A stretch of DNA of 64,000 bases from Sipunculus nudus. Taxonomy: Eukaryota > Annelida > Sipuncula > Golfingiida > Sipunculidae. The stretch lies in contig CM049310.1 of NCBI GenBank assembly GCA_026874595.1, positions 38,145,558 through 38,209,557 of the forward strand, written 5' to 3'. A program made the translations under genes and the position numbers. Each line of letters opens with the position of its first letter. The first letter of the stretch is position 1. Of this stretch, positions 26,601 through 40,749 are shown one piece after another. The notes under the pieces were generated by a model. That model saw only the letters and a program-made list of their open reading frames with translations, ran no database searches and was not told the DNA's origin.

Positions 26601-28160
26601 GTATTGGTATAAATTTTTTATGCCATGTCTATCAGAACTCAAAACATGGAGCTTGCCTAATATGAGTGCTTGGCACCAAAGATTTGGACCTTGCTCATTG
26701 GAACCTTGCCTTAGAGTGACTCTTTACCAGGATACCTGGCATGGGACTTTTGACAAGTGTAAACAGGCGTCAATGAGCATAAGTAATTACTAAACAGCAT
26801 CAAACAACAGTTGCCTACACTGGTGCCAACAAGTTTGCAGTTTATAAATTGACCACCTCAAGAATTATTGCTTGTTATATATTACCTTTTCATTGATACA
26901 AAACTTGTTTACTAGATGTCACCAGCAGTAGATGTTCTGTTGTATGGAACAGATGCACAGTGTGTACTGTGTGCATCTAGGTCTAGATCATCTCCAAACT
27001 TAAGCAGACCTTCCTTCTCTTACCATGCACTGCTCTACAGGTGTCCTTTAAATCCTTCAGTTTTTAACATTTTTAGTCTTATATTGTTCCCTTCATCTCT
27101 TGAGAGGTAAAGGACATGCATGCATTTCTTTAAGCAGAGATCTAGATTATACATTAGTGTGAGATCCCAGGATTTCCCCTTCAAAGATATGTGCCACATT
27201 CATCTTTAAAATATTTGAGAACTGCATAGTAAAAAATCTTTTTATGATGTACCTAACTAGAGTGATATCTAGTGAACTCAAAATTCAGAAATAAGACCTT
27301 TTACTGAAATTCTTATTGTACTGCTAAATATTATGATATTATATATAAAATTTAATATTACAATGGTTCCAAATTACTAGTCTATTTGGTGACGGTATAT
27401 ATACATATCAGTTGTATGCTGGTCACTGAGATAAAGTTAAATAATGCTTCTTTATAGTAGAATTTATTCAATGCATAATTCAAAACCCCTGGTATCCATT
27501 ATCTCATTGATTTGTATTTTTATGGTCTTATATATCTGCAAGCAAGGAAGCTGCACAAAGTGGAAGCATTTGAGCACTTGGGGAAACACAAGTAGTTTAA
27601 TTCATCAGGTCTGTTTATTATTCAAATTTCAAAGGGGTTCATATTGCGGTTACACAGGTGCAGACTCAAGTCTTTCATTCATATTGACACCTGCTGTATG
27701 TCAGTACAAAGTGTACTTTATGATTACACAAGCAAAAGTAGTAAAATTTGATGTTTTACTCTCATGGGGTAATTCACCTGTAGACAGGACAGACATTAAT
27801 GATATAAGGTCATGATTCTTTAAAGTCATCTGGTGCTTGTAGTAGGTCAGTCAGGTGTGGGGTATACCAGTTGTAGAACTTAAGTCAGATGCTGAGATGG
27901 GTTTATTAGTTTTTCAAAAATTGTTTTGTGATAGATATGAGACAAATACCTGCTCAATAAAGCATGAACCAATGGTAATTGTATGCTTTTATCAATAGAT
28001 AATTTCATATTTTCAGTTATATATATCCTGTATCTTTACTTTTGAAAATGCAAAATACTGAGCAGACCACATGGTTTTAATATGGGTTAGAAAGTGTATA
28101 GTACTGGGCAACAATTAAAATACTGTATAGCAATAGTAAATATGTCAAACTCATAAGATT
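23676..28160. other. Non-coding stretch
   Basis: A+T-rich sequence with short scattered open frames of up to about 120 codons (for example 27444-27815, +). None shows a conserved motif or a consistent splice-site pair. No bounded repeats or RNA genes were recognised. Confidence 0.45.
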
Positions 28161-29600
28161 TTTTAGCTCAGCTGACTATAAGTCATCTGAGCTATAGTCG
28201 TGGTCCATTGTCCGTCGTCCGTCCGTCTGTCCGTCCGTCCGTCCGTCCGTCTGTCCGTCCGTCCGTCCGTCCGTAGATGTGGCACGTTTTGAAACCGTAA
28301 GACCTAGGAATCCAAAATTCAGCATAATGTTAGATGTCCCCAAGATCTCCTACCAAGCCGAAAACTGGGTCTTTGCGACTTCATTCCTTTGAGAAATTAA
28401 GGAAAAACCACAATTTTTTATTAAAAACCTATATTCACACTTCAGGACTGCCTAATATCAAAACCACTCATCTGTTTTTCCTCAAATTTACTATAATTAA
28501 TCCTCTATATAATTCCAATGTACATGCCAGAAATTAGGTCTGTATTATATAATTTAAAAAAGTTATGGGCCCAAACATAATGCATTTTGTAAATAATCAG
28601 GAAAGAAATTTTATCACTTAACACAAAACTTGTTAAAGCTAAGCACTTTTTTTCCAGTAATATTACTTTTATTAATCAAAATTAAATTGTATACCCAAAA
28701 TTAGATCAAAATCTTTTAAATTTTTTAAAATATTAGCAAAAATAAAAAATTGGTACCTTAAATTTTGCCCAACTTTGACCATGGCACGTTTTTTTGCTGT
28801 AACTGCTGTGGATTTAATTTTCACAGCATGTTTTTGTTAGCATTTCAACTGTTAAAACCAAAAATTTGAAACCAGTTGATCAAAAACTGTAGATTTTATT
28901 CAAGTTTTCAAGCACCATGTCACATATTGCTAGTGTTATGCAGTTTGCTAGAGCTCAGCTCCCGAGCTTCAGCTCTAATTTCCTTAAATTTGGCATACAG
29001 TTAGATTTCTCCAAAATCCCCTACCATGCCAAGAATTTGGTCACTAGGACTTAATTCCTTCGAGATATCAATGAAAAACTTCATTTTTCCATTAAAAACC
29101 CATTGTTACACTTTAAGACTGCCTAATATCAAAACCACTGATCTGACTTTAATCATAAATAATATACATATTTTTCTATACATTCGCTATGCACATGCCA
29201 GAATGATGTCAGTATTGCATAATTGTTTTAAGTTATGGGCCCAAACATAATGCACTTTGTAAAAAATCAAGAAATATATTTACTCCCTTAACAAGGGCAT
29301 TGCTGAAGCTAGAGATTTTTTTGTCAGGGATGTAACATTATTTAATCAAGATTCAATTGAATACCCAAAATTAGTTCTGAATTTTTCATATTTTATAAGT
29401 TATTAGTATAAATATAAAATTAGTACCTTAAATTTTGCCCAACTGTGACCATGGCATGTTTGTTTCCCGTGAGCACTGTTGATATAATTTTCGTATCATG
29501 CACACATAAGGATTTCAGCTTTTTAGTTTAGAAAGCTTAAAGAAATTGGCCAAATATTGTAGCTTTTATTAATGTTTTTTATGAGACCCTGTCAGACTTT
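28161..29600 (+). repeat. Interspersed repeat with palindromic head, copy 1 (dimeric)
   Basis: The head AGCTCAGCTGACT-ATA-AGTCATCTGAGCT forms a hairpin with one mismatch. It is followed by GTCGTGGTCC and a (TCCG)n run. The first 580 bases match 63421-64000 almost base for base apart from the length of the TCCG run. The body is dimeric: 28307-28970 and 28980-29590 share TAGAT..CCCCAAGATC-type openings, ACTGCCTAATATCAAAACC, GTTATGGGCCCAAACATAA and GCCCAACT(T/G)TGACCATGGCA blocks at about 670-base spacing. There is no coding capacity. The class is unknown, and the right border near 29600 is approximate. Confidence 0.8.
28210..28274. repeat. (TCCG)n microsatellite
   Basis: Mostly perfect GTCC/TCCG tetranucleotides with occasional TCTG variants. 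The second copy of the host repeat (near 63475) has only a few units, so the run has changed length by about 40 bases since the copies separated. Confidence 0.95.
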
Positions 29601-32600
29601 GGCTCTCTCCAGCCCCTCTTGAGTCACCTGTATGTTGACCTTGTTGACCTTTCATCAAATTATGCACGCTTGAGGCGAGAATCCAGGCAGCTTATGGCCA
29701 GCCACAGTTGATCCAGGTGTCCTCCCCAACTCATCTAGTAGTTTTAACCAACAACATAACAATAAACAATAAATTTATAAAATTTTATTGGTTTTTAATG
29801 ACAAATTAAAGAAAAATAGAAAAGGAATTTGTTAGTTTATAATAACAGGAAATTAACTTGCAGTTACTGATGATATAAGAATCTTGTATCGATGGGTAGA
29901 ATGTCACATATTCCAAATAACACCATGCAGTCACCTATGGCATTTTCAGTTCAATTTTAATGATAAAGAAGTAAATCATATTATTCATTAGGGATTATAT
30001 GAAGGAAATTAATGATAGACAAAGATGCAGTTGATAATATTAATCTAGATTCCTACTGTGTCTAGTGTGTACATTGATGTGAAATAAGTCCAGAATGAAT
30101 TTTTTACAGTTATTTTTTAATATAAATAAAAGCCATAAAACCAGGTACTTATGATCATTATTTAAATGTGTGAATTTTGTATATTCTAGATTCTCAACAT
30201 CATTGTTTGGTGAAAACTGAATAAATACCAGACATGGTGCAAATACTTTGTAATTCTATTTATATACGAATATGATTATGTACTCCATTAAATTTCTTGC
30301 ATAAAGAATGGGAGTTCAGGTAAAAATGAAAGTATATGAATACTCGTGCAAATACTTTCAAAATGTATTCATGAATGCATTCATGAATATATTCTTTAAT
30401 ATTATTTTAATAATCATATCAGTTATATTTCATTTTAAAAAATCATATGATTCTCTTATTATTTTTAATAAAAATTATATTTGGGACAATATTTGTAATT
30501 TTTTTAATAAATAGTTAAACTCTTATATTATATGTTCTGCTTTTAAGTTATATGGCCAAGTCAAAATCTGTGTGACAGTAGTACTCCATTTGTTAATAAA
30601 ATAAATGAAATCAATCCTCTTCCCTGTCTCCAAAGGTACTATCAAAATCATACATAAGCTAAACAACAACAACTCATAATACAGCTTATATTTATTACCA
30701 CACAAAACCAGCATGTGCCTCATTTCTAAATAATATTTTTTTATCATATATAACAGCTGAGCGTCGTGACCCATAGGTCCCTTGTTTTTGTTTAAGAAAA
30801 CCAGAATATTTGTCACAAGTTCAGATAGATATTTGGAATAAGAATTTCTCTTGTTTGTTTGACTGCTGTATGCATGGGTTAAACAATTAATAATTGTTTT
30901 AATATTAAATATGTAAATCACAAATATATAATTGCTTTTATGGTACAAATATATGTACCTACAGTGTGTCCATGATAATATTTTGATAATATATGTCATG
31001 TATGAGACCTTGAGCACACAGTAAGGCGATATATGTCATCTGTTCAAATGGAAATAAGCTGACATTTGCACTAAATCTGTGTCTGTTGGGACTAAATCTT
31101 GTAGATAAATTCCCTGTTGAGTTTAGAGTTGGCTACCAAATGGAACCATGGCACATTTGCTAATGTCATAAGGGGCCCCTTCATAGAATTGTAGCATTTT
31201 GATGCTGTCAACCCATGCGATTACCAGCGCGTGATAGGATATTTAGATATTGTGCAGGGACACAATCCAATTTATTTTTCTGCACTGTCAGTATTTTGTA
31301 TGTAGTTAATGCATGGCATACACATTCTGTTCAAGCATTTTCATCTTCTGTTATAAGATGTTTTTTTCTTAAGCAGCTAGTTAACAGAATAGATAAAACG
31401 ATACAGTAAATGAGTATGTCCATGTGTTAATGCATTTAGTATATCATTTATCATCATGTACACATTTATTTTATATTTTAATTTTATGTACTGTGATATA
31501 TATATTTTTACTCTTTATTTGTGATATGGGGTATTTGCATGTACTGTAAATAATGCACGGATTAAAATTAATTCATCTAGGTAACCTAATTTATTCATAC
31601 ATTATGTAAATAATGTATATTGCTAATATTAAGCAGCACTCACATGAACATTTGCTGTTACCAAACTACAAAAAAAAATATTTAAACATATAAACAAAAG
31701 ATATTTTCTAAATTTGAATCCCTTTACTTGAAACCAATGATTTTTAAAAATTCCTCTTTATTTCAACCTCTGTAAACATTTAGCATCCATTAACAAAATC
31801 AACATCACCTTCATAATCCCACTCACACACTGATGGTTATATCATTAAGTCTGGTGTTGACAAATACACTCAGCACTAGAATAACTGGAGGATGTTGGAA
31901 TGTTCTGTGTCATTAATTGCCAAGCTTTTATAACTAGTGTTTACATACAGCTTCATGAAGAGTGTCAAATCTGCAGCCCAAATATAGCACAACATCACTA
32001 AGCTTGTCACATGTGATCTCAGTTAGCCCAAGAATGAAAATTACCTTTCTCAACATAACTAATTCTCATTTGCTGGAGGTGGTAACACACTAACTATTGC
32101 CAAAAGCTCTAGGTAAAATAAGGTACAAGCGGTTGTATTAGGCCCCAGGGCATTACAGATGAGAAGGTTAAATCCCATGACCAGTTGAACTTTGGCCAAA
32201 AACTTACAGGGTCACCCGTTGTGTGATTTCATAATGTTCTGATGGTAAAACTGTCTGCCAGGTAATACCAATAATCATTTCTCTTTTATATATCACCGTT
32301 TATTGATCAGTCCACTGAACTCCCATATCTATCTGTGCGATTAATAATTAATAATATATTTGAGTTATAATATCACAATAAACTTGATGTCATGATCCTA
32401 CCAATAAAACTGTATATATTTTAAATGATATTCTCAAAATAAGTTTTATATATTTTGCTACAGAGATTTGAAGATAAATACTCATAAATTGTATTTGCTT
32501 CGTTGCTTTAGAAGAAGATTTCTTTTGAATCACACTGCTGAAATATAATGACAAAAATGTCAGTTGTATCTTATATGATATGTTGCAAGCATTGACTGAT

Positions 32601-35600
32601 TATATTAAGATATTTTTAGAAATATAAAAAATAAAACTGTTTATCAGCAGTCATGTTTCCGTCATGTGTATTGAAAAAAATAACCTCCCACACATTAATT
32701 TGATGGGTTAAAACCCAATATGCTAAGTCAGCCTTAACTTCATTGAGAATATCATAACAAATTTTCTGTAGACTGAATTTTGCTTTCATTCAAGTGTTAA
32801 CAATTTATTAAGATCCAATCACAACCACTGACAAGTTCAGTCATGAGTTTTAATGTATCACAAAAGGCTCCAGCATGGCAGACTTTGCCTGGTTTCAGGT
32901 TATGACTTGCCCTACATTTTAAGGCATGATGAAGTCAGACGGTTACCAATATTTGTCTTATTTGCCATCAGAGAACACTAAAATTCACCTCCCAAGTGGC
33001 GTGCCATCAATCTGCCTTCTCATTTGTCCAGGTGTCTCTGACAAATTGGACCTGCCCACAGGCAGGTTTTAATAGTTTGCATTGGTGCTATTGCCATGAT
33101 GCCCTGATTTATGTGCATTGTCTTTATAGATCCTCTAGGAGGCAGTGGTTTGATGCTGTCTGAAGTGCCTGAGATCTTGAAGATTTGTCTGAGGAAAATT
33201 TCTCCATTAAAAGTCATTAAAAAAATTAAATTGTTTATTTTATCTTAAAGATATATAAAGATATATACTTTTCAATTTTTATGTATAAATGAATTTTAGT
33301 AAGGTGTATGTGTCAAGTTGACCAAATTCATTGTATAAACCAGATAAAAATTAATATTTCAATTGATTGGTTTTCAAATTAAGGCAGCAGCTGATATTTT
33401 TGTCATACACTCACATCTGAGAAATGGGAATGTCCTTGAGCCCATGGTGCAGTAATTTTTAACATGATGCAGAAAACTGAATTGAAATGATCATTTTCTT
33501 ATTGAGGAAAATACTTAAGTACACAATATCCTCTAAAGTAAACACTGTACCAGTACTTTTATCTATAAAGAATATCTTGTAATCACAAATCAGTCTTTTA
33601 GTTGTAAAATTTAGGATATTATTCTCAGGAAAATGCTAAAGTGCCCTCATGCAATTTTGTGTGAGTTGGGCTTGCGTATTAATATAAGTATAAAAGTGAT
33701 ATTTATACATATACACAGTGAATGAGTGACATTTGTCAATTGCACCAGCTGCACAAATGTCAGTCGCAGGATTATATTAGTCTAGGTGCTTGTTAAAGGG
33801 CAGAATTGATGACTTTCCCCACCACATATTCTGTTAAAATGCTCTGTCAAAGGGCAGAGAGGTATGGACCTCAGAGTCGATGGAGATGCATGGTGCCATT
33901 TCCAGAGGAAGAAGAAGCTGTGTAGGAACATACAAAGAAAAGTCAGAGTTTTGTTCTATGTTATGCAGGAGATGCTGCATTGGATGACTCATTAACTTAA
34001 TGGAAGTCGAAAATCACTCACAAGCTTACAAGAAACATGATGAAAACCAAAACTGCGTCAGAAGACAGTCTTTAATGGAGAAAAGCAAGCTATTTCCGGC
34101 CACTGGCTCCACAGCCACCTGCATTCTACATGCCAACAGATGGTGTCTGAAAATGGTTTGTCCAGCTCTGAAGGAGAGATGCATGATGACAGGATTAGAA
34201 TCTAACAAGTCTTGGCAGTGGAATCATTAAACTATATTAATCCTTTTCTACTCAAATCAACTTTACTTTTCTTATGCTTTTAACATTATACCTGTACATT
34301 AAAGGTGATAATTCAATTTGTGTGCAGTGAAGCATATTGCTATTTTCAGGGTATACAGGGATTGCTGATAATAGGTTAATGACTTATCATTTGAGAACAT
34401 TCAGGTCAGAAGGCCACACTGATATTGGTCTTAGCTGCAATCATACAAATATATTGAAGTTTCAATGCAAGACTTAGTAAAATAATGACATAAGTCTCAT
34501 AAATATGATTTTTAAATATGATATATTGAACATGTCAAGAAATTTTTCATTTAGTTTCTTATTAAAAATGGAAATAAATTGTTTATGAAGTGTTATATAA
34601 ACAATACCTTTTTATCTTCTGTAGTTTAGTATAAAGTGGTAGATATGAGGCAAATAAAGGTAAAATAGTCCTGAATGTATTTATTCTTTTCTGAGTGTTA
34701 AAGATCAATACATACACAAATGCTGTATCCAGTTGTCCAGTGAGGCTTTATATTTTTATCAGGCTTATAAATTTATATACTGGTTTCATATTGGATGTAG
34801 GTTCGTGGTCCTATAATTAACTAAAGGTATAATCAGCATAGAGTCCTGTAAAATAATTGGCTATCAAGATGTGCTTGCCAAGTGGGATGGCATGTTGATC
34901 TCCCATAGAAGACAGATTAATGAAGATAGCAGTTGACATATGATTATGGTTAGTGAAGAGTAATGACCAAGTGATGTGAAGCTTAACATGACTGAAGAAG
35001 AAAATGAAACAGGTTGACATGGGAAAGTATCCATGGGATCTGAATGGTCGAGTGTCCAGTTACTGGCCAGGACCACAAGAATGATTGTGATTGGCTCACT
35101 AGCCGTGACACTGATTAGTTTTTAATGATGTGATTGTGTGCAAGTAGACTAATTGAAACTAAATGAAGACTCTGAAGATCTTCACAGGATTGATTTTCTT
35201 TTCTCAGGTCAGGTAGATTGGCCCAAGTGTCTATTTTAATTAACATGTTCTCTATGCCTAACACAGTTCTTGTCACAAGTAATCCAGATGAAGTAATCTC
35301 CTCAGATTGATTAAGTTGTTAAACATCAATACTGTATATATTATTATGTGATAAAAATGGACAAACAAAGTTACAAGAATTCCTGGTAATTGTATCATAT
35401 GCTCAAACATATGCTGTGAACATTAGATGGTCATTCAAGAAAAGTGTGGAAACCATGAATAATTTTTTCCATATATATTGTACATTTGATTCCAGCTCAG
35501 ATCTACCCAGTTAACAATTAAATTCTAATGTTCAACAGTACATATCTGATTTCCAGTGTTAGCCATGAACATACAACTCAGTAGACATTCTAATTGGACC

Positions 35601-36583
35601 GATGGAGAGTTTGCGGTTAGTTGTGACACCAGTCATGCTGAAAACTACACCACAGCTATCAATACTGTCACAACAATATCACAATAGACAACTGGTAATC
35701 TTAATGTTATGCCCTAGGTGAGGAAATACACAAGAGAAAGCATGCAAATTAATACAAAACCAGTGTGTATATCATGTGGCAATTGTCAGGTCATTCGATT
35801 CTTGCTGATTATGAAGAGAAAGTTGTCGCTTAAAGAAGCCACTGAACATGCTTGTCAGCAGCAGAAATTCAACAGATCTACAGTTAGCGGAGTTGAAATG
35901 GAATCTTTTTTTCTGCATGTAGTATTTCTCATCAGAGGTACAAATACAATTATACTGGTTGGTCTAGTTTATTCAATGTGGCATGATACATCAGAGTGGT
36001 CACATATTGTGAAACAAATGATTTTATACTCATCATGATATTCAACTTGGTTTTTGAATGACTTGCCATCACTCAGACATCCCCTACAATGGTAGATTCT
36101 CTAATCTATGAGGGTCAAAACTGCCACTGTTGCTGTGGCAGCTGTGTAAACTAGTTCTTCATCAAGTTCACATTTAAATTCAAAAGTGCTTTTACCAATT
36201 TTTCCAACTATAACATACCAATTCATGGATCCCACTCAGTTCAAGATCCACCATATTTATAAACTGATAAAATAATACCGGTACTATGAAACCACAACAT
36301 ATTCTGGATCCTCTGTATCTTGTGAAGAATTACAGCCCCTACTGTCTGAGGTTAATTATATCTTTGTGGAATTCATTATTCAATCAAATTATGTGAAGTC
36401 TTGAACACAGTAGTCATCACATCTTTGGGACTAAGGATTCCACCAAGTTCCTTCAGAATGCTGCAACACCACAAGAAAGATCAAACCAAATTTATATCAT
36501 TTTTGTGAAGAATTTTTCCTTGCAAAATAAGTCAAATTTACATAGATGTTAAGCATTTTCAGTTCTATTAAAGTTGTAATGTA
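29601..36583. other. Long non-coding stretch
   Basis: Very A+T-rich sequence with many poly-A/T runs. Frames such as 30523-31017 (-, 164 codons) arise in A+T-rich sequence and encode only low-complexity I/Y/K-rich peptides. No splice-consistent exon, RNA gene or bounded repeat was recognised. Confidence 0.45.
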
Positions 36584-36998
36584 ACTGCTTCTGTGGCTCA
36601 GAGGTAGAGTGCAGGACTCAAAGCTGGAAGATCTTGAGTTTGAATGTCAGCCGAGGCAGTGAGATTTTTCAAGGTCCATCCCATGCACCTAGGGTGAGCA
36701 CTCTATAGGCTTAATGGGAAAGCAGGGCCCAGTGGCCATTTCACTCATGAACTAGTGTGCCTTTCGGGTTGCTCAGTGGTATGACCCAGCAATAGGGTCA
36801 AATACACACCCAGGGCCCGCTGGTACAGAAGTCACCAGGCCTGGTTAATGCCAGGATATAAAATGAGAGGAAGCATGTGATACTGCCCTGTCACATAGTC
36901 CAAAACCGGAATAGAATTCTGCAGATGTACATATATGTAGTTAAGTTACCTTTAAAAAATGGAGGCGGTTACCTCTACTAAAAAATATTTAAAAAAAA
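36584..36998 (+). mobile_element. tRNA-derived SINE
   Basis: The head has a tRNA-like A box (TGGCTCAGAGGTAGAGTG, 36594-36611) and B box (GAGTTTGAATGTC, 36636-36648). Its acceptor stem still pairs: ACTGCTTC (36584-36591) with GAGGCAGT (36653-36660), with one wobble. A tail of about 300 bases unrelated to tRNA follows and ends in A-rich sequence near 36990. A second A/B-box-like pair (TTGCTCAGTGGTATGA near 36768 and AGGGTCAAATACA near 36796) may be a second tRNA-like unit or coincidence. The right border is approximate. Confidence 0.7.
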
Positions 36999-39900
36999 GT
37001 TCTTGTGTCCATATTGTGATTCAAAGCAGGTTGTCAGTTAAACTATAAGAGCATAGTTCATGTTGTTCTATAGTAAATTGGTTTGATGGTTTTCACAAAG
37101 TGGGTGTCAAACACATGTTTATGATTCAGATTATATGACTCAGGGCACTTATAAATCCAGGGTATGTCTGAAAAAAGTCAGTCTGTCTGCTTCATTTCTA
37201 ACACAGCTTTGTACCACCTACAGTGATGGGAAAATAAGTTTGAACTTAGAGGAATTAGAGAACACTAAGAGAGAGTAAACCTCTGCCAAATCTAGGAAGG
37301 TTAATGTTGCAGACACTACAGTGAGAGTTCATTAGCATTTTGCATGAATATTGCTGTCTGGCAGGTTTGCTGACTTAGTCATTGACTGGTGTTGTGTGGG
37401 GTATTTTGGACCTTTCTTGTCAGACATGGCCTATAATATTTACCATTTTTGGACTGTTCACGTTGACTTGGATAAAAGATGTGTTCTGTGCCACAAAGGA
37501 TAAAACATCGTTAAATTAAGCTATATAATCTGTGGATATATCCTAATTCCCATACATTACCAGATATCTTTACCAGATGTCAGATTCAGTGGTTTATTTT
37601 CTAACTTTGCTGAGAGACCAGTCTGTAAATGTTTAGAATAATGTGTTATAACCAATGGCCACATCTTGTCTGACAGACTTATTTCACGTTGATGCCCATG
37701 GGTTCCTAAATATATTAAGGTATTATTGTTAAATATCTGTATTTCTGTGACAAATGTGTAAATTTTTAAGCTCACAAGTATATATCCCATTATCCCCGTC
37801 AAGGGGAGGTAGGGCATTTCCTTTTATTTGGGTGGGTTTTCTCTTTTTTTTATTACAGTTTACATGGAAACGGTTTTGTAAACACAAAGTGACCTTCCAC
37901 ACAGAAACACATCTCTTTCAAATAAATGGTTTCATCCTTTGAATGGAACATGTATTTTTTTTAAGATGAGAGGCATATTGGGACCTTTAAAATTGTCTGT
38001 CTTGGCTTTAACAAAAAGCGTAGCGGTTTTTCTGTAACCATGTGATTCTCATGTGATCAGTGATCAAAACACTCATTAAGGCAGAAATCAAACATGGCCT
38101 ACATACAATTTACGTTTTACATACAGAAAAGACCCATTTAGGATGACCTGTACAGCAGGTTTGTACACACTGGGTAGATATTCCAATAACATCAAATGAT
38201 AGTCCGCTAGCCTTAATGTCTGTAATTTGACTTATTATACTATACCACATTCATACACCCGTGTTCAAGGAACCATCGTTTTCCCATGGGTTCTGTAATC
38301 ACCTCCAGCACACAGCATTATTTGGGGCAAATTAGGGGACCAACCCTGCAATTCAATGCATAAACACAGCTTCATACACAGGTCACTTTGAGCCAGGGTC
38401 CCTATTGTATCATCAACAAAGCGCTCACCCTGCCATCCTGTCAACCTAGAGATGTCAACACAGGTCCTAAAACACTGACTGTGTAGTGTAGCCAGGATGT
38501 TGTTTAGATATCACTGATAAACCAAGAATTATTAAAGAAGCATTCTCCCTTTTATGTCCCCACACTGATGTCAGTGTTGATTAACTTCTTCTCCACCACA
38601 AGAAAGATGCAGCTCTTGGAAAACCCAAAATACATCACAATCTGATAACAGTATGTTATATATAGGCTAGCTGTTTTTCCAAACTGAAATGTCACTCCTA
38701 CAATATTTACAGGTCAGATGAGACTGCTATCTTTAGCTCCTTGAATATATGTTCTTAATATTTATAGATTTATTATTAATAATTCAGAGTAAAAGTATTA
38801 TATTAATCTATTGTGTCATATTCATCTACCAGGATGTTCATTTTATAGACTTGTCTGTCACATACAGGTCATGTGCACACACCTGTGTCCAAACATTTTA
38901 ATGACACACATAGTTCCATTAGTGATCACATTAGACCAAACCTCTTTTTGCGGTAGAGGCTCGATGTTAACTACAACATTATAAATATATACTAGCATAT
39001 TATCCTTACTTAAATTGGGTTTAGACAGGTCAGCATGGCTTCACAAGGGGATGGGTTTTCCATGGGTGGAGTTGAGATGGGCTGAGTTCACTGGCATAGG
39101 TTCTGGTAGATGGTACTGTGATAGGCCTTTGAGGGAAATATTGTTAAATTCCTCAAGATTTATTGGAAAATTACAACCATAAGACACTCTTGCTATCGTT
39201 CCACTGGCAGATAGCTCAAGACTGAAAACAGGCATTTCCAAGGATTGGCAACAGAAGAGTTGTGTGACAATAGTTGAATGCAGGCACCTTAAATTGTAAT
39301 ATAGATATGCCCTATCAGTTTTAATGCTGCAGTGTTAATAAGGAAGCTTATATTAACAAAATAAGTTTTAAGACATCTGTATATGATAGCAATAATCTTA
39401 CTTGAAGGAAAGTGATACCATTTATCAAACAAAGAACTTTTTATCATGAGTCAAACATGCCAAAGGGGAAGTTTATATAAATATGTTCTCAATTAAAAAG
39501 CATAGAAACAATTGTGTCCAGGCAGTATAGGACAGTAAATTAGAACACCACATAGAAATTATTCATTCTTATAGCTGAGCTAATGTAAAGGACAATGAAA
39601 AGGTTAGGAAATACAAAAGGACATCTGTCATGGGATGTATGACCACTTCCTTTATGTATATCTCACTTTAAAAAGATATAAAAATAACCTTATATTATTA
39701 TATATGGACCTTTGTGTGAACCCCAGGGCAAATTCAGTGGATATAACTCTACATGATCCTGTGGTTATCCTGTTTTTGCTGTAATGAGTATTGATCATGT
39801 GTCTGATACACGTTTCAGGTAGTGTACATGTCCCTCAGAATAGTGTATTTTTTTTTTTAATTACAGATATATTTGATATATGGAAATAATTTCTAAATGA

Positions 39901-40190
39901 AAAAATAGACATATTGGTGTGTATGCAATCATCTTTGAATACTTAGTAACTTATTGAAATAAAAATATGTATTTTTGAAACTAAGCTGTTACATTTTCAA
40001 AATTGATAAGTTTAAACATGTATATACTGTTTACAGATTTCATCAAACAGTACACTGACTCACAGGAATAGCAACACTTCTGTATTGTAGGAATATGGAA
40101 ACTTTCTTATGTTTTGTTGAGATGGAAAAAACCAGGACAGCATGCTTTATATAAGTATAAACTTTCTCTGTGGTTGCAATGATAAATACT
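36999..40190. other. Non-coding stretch
   Basis: A+T-rich sequence without supported exons, RNA genes or bounded repeats. Confidence 0.45.
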
Positions 40191-40204
40191 GTTGTCATGG
40201 TAAC
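40191..40204. promoter_or_regulatory. RFX X-box-like motif GTTGTCATGGTAAC
   Basis: This matches the RFX-factor X-box consensus (GTNRCC-spacer-RGYAAC, palindromic) at essentially every position. RFX factors control ciliary genes and other targets in animals. A second, weaker match lies 37 bases downstream. There is no gene start nearby in the window, so any role would be as a distal element. Confidence 0.4.
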
Positions 40205-40241
40205 ACCATGGCTATGAAGGTCAAGGCAGTATCAAAACAGT

Positions 40242-40255
40242 GTCTCCATAGAAAC
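40242..40255. promoter_or_regulatory. Second RFX X-box-like motif GTCTCCATAGAAAC
   Basis: Both half-sites (GTCTCC and AGAAAC around AT) fit a loose X-box. It is close to the stronger motif at 40191, and pairing raises the chance that the site is real, but single 14-base matches occur by chance. Confidence 0.3.
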
Positions 40256-40749
40256 AGATTAAAAGTAATGTTCAGGGATAGAAGGTGGCTTAGAGTTAGA
40301 AAAGAAAAATGTAAACATGAATGATACAGCCTGATCCTGTGTAGATTTGATGTAGTGAGGCCATTCTTTAGTTGAGAGAACAGTGTTCCTTCACTTTCCC
40401 CGCACAGTCAATAAGGGACTTCCTGCTCTGTCGTGTGTTCCTAGCATCATCAATATAAATGAACGACGCAAACATTTGTATTGAAAACATGGCAGCAAGA
40501 GGTCCTGTGGCACTCTTGGTAATAGAGAGGGAGGTCATTGATTACCAGATACATGTATAAATTTACTTGATGATACAGGATTATAAAATCTAACAGATAT
40601 CTACAGGTGGAAGATTTTGTGGTATTTTGATCATGAATATTTCAAAGAATAAAAATATAATAAAACATGGAAAGAGTGCTGTAATTTCTGTGAATATTTG
40701 TACTTTTTGAATATATATAATTAAAATAACTGAAATTATAATGGTTTAT
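40256..40749. other. Non-coding stretch
   Basis: Nothing recognised between the X-box-like motifs and the inverted-repeat element. Confidence 0.4.

Noticed and set aside
28210-28274. TCCG repeats as a CRISPR-like array
   Set aside because: A four-base simple repeat without spacers in a eukaryotic interspersed element is a microsatellite.
28334-28537. Frame repeated at 63554-63757 with a similar peptide
   Set aside because: The similarity is explained by two copies of the same non-coding interspersed repeat. The frame lies within the repeat body and is not extended or conserved as protein in the internal second unit.
30523-31017. 164-codon open frame on the minus strand
   Set aside because: The peptide is rich in I, Y, K and N, as expected from A+T-rich DNA, with no motif, no splice context and no conserved-looking segment.
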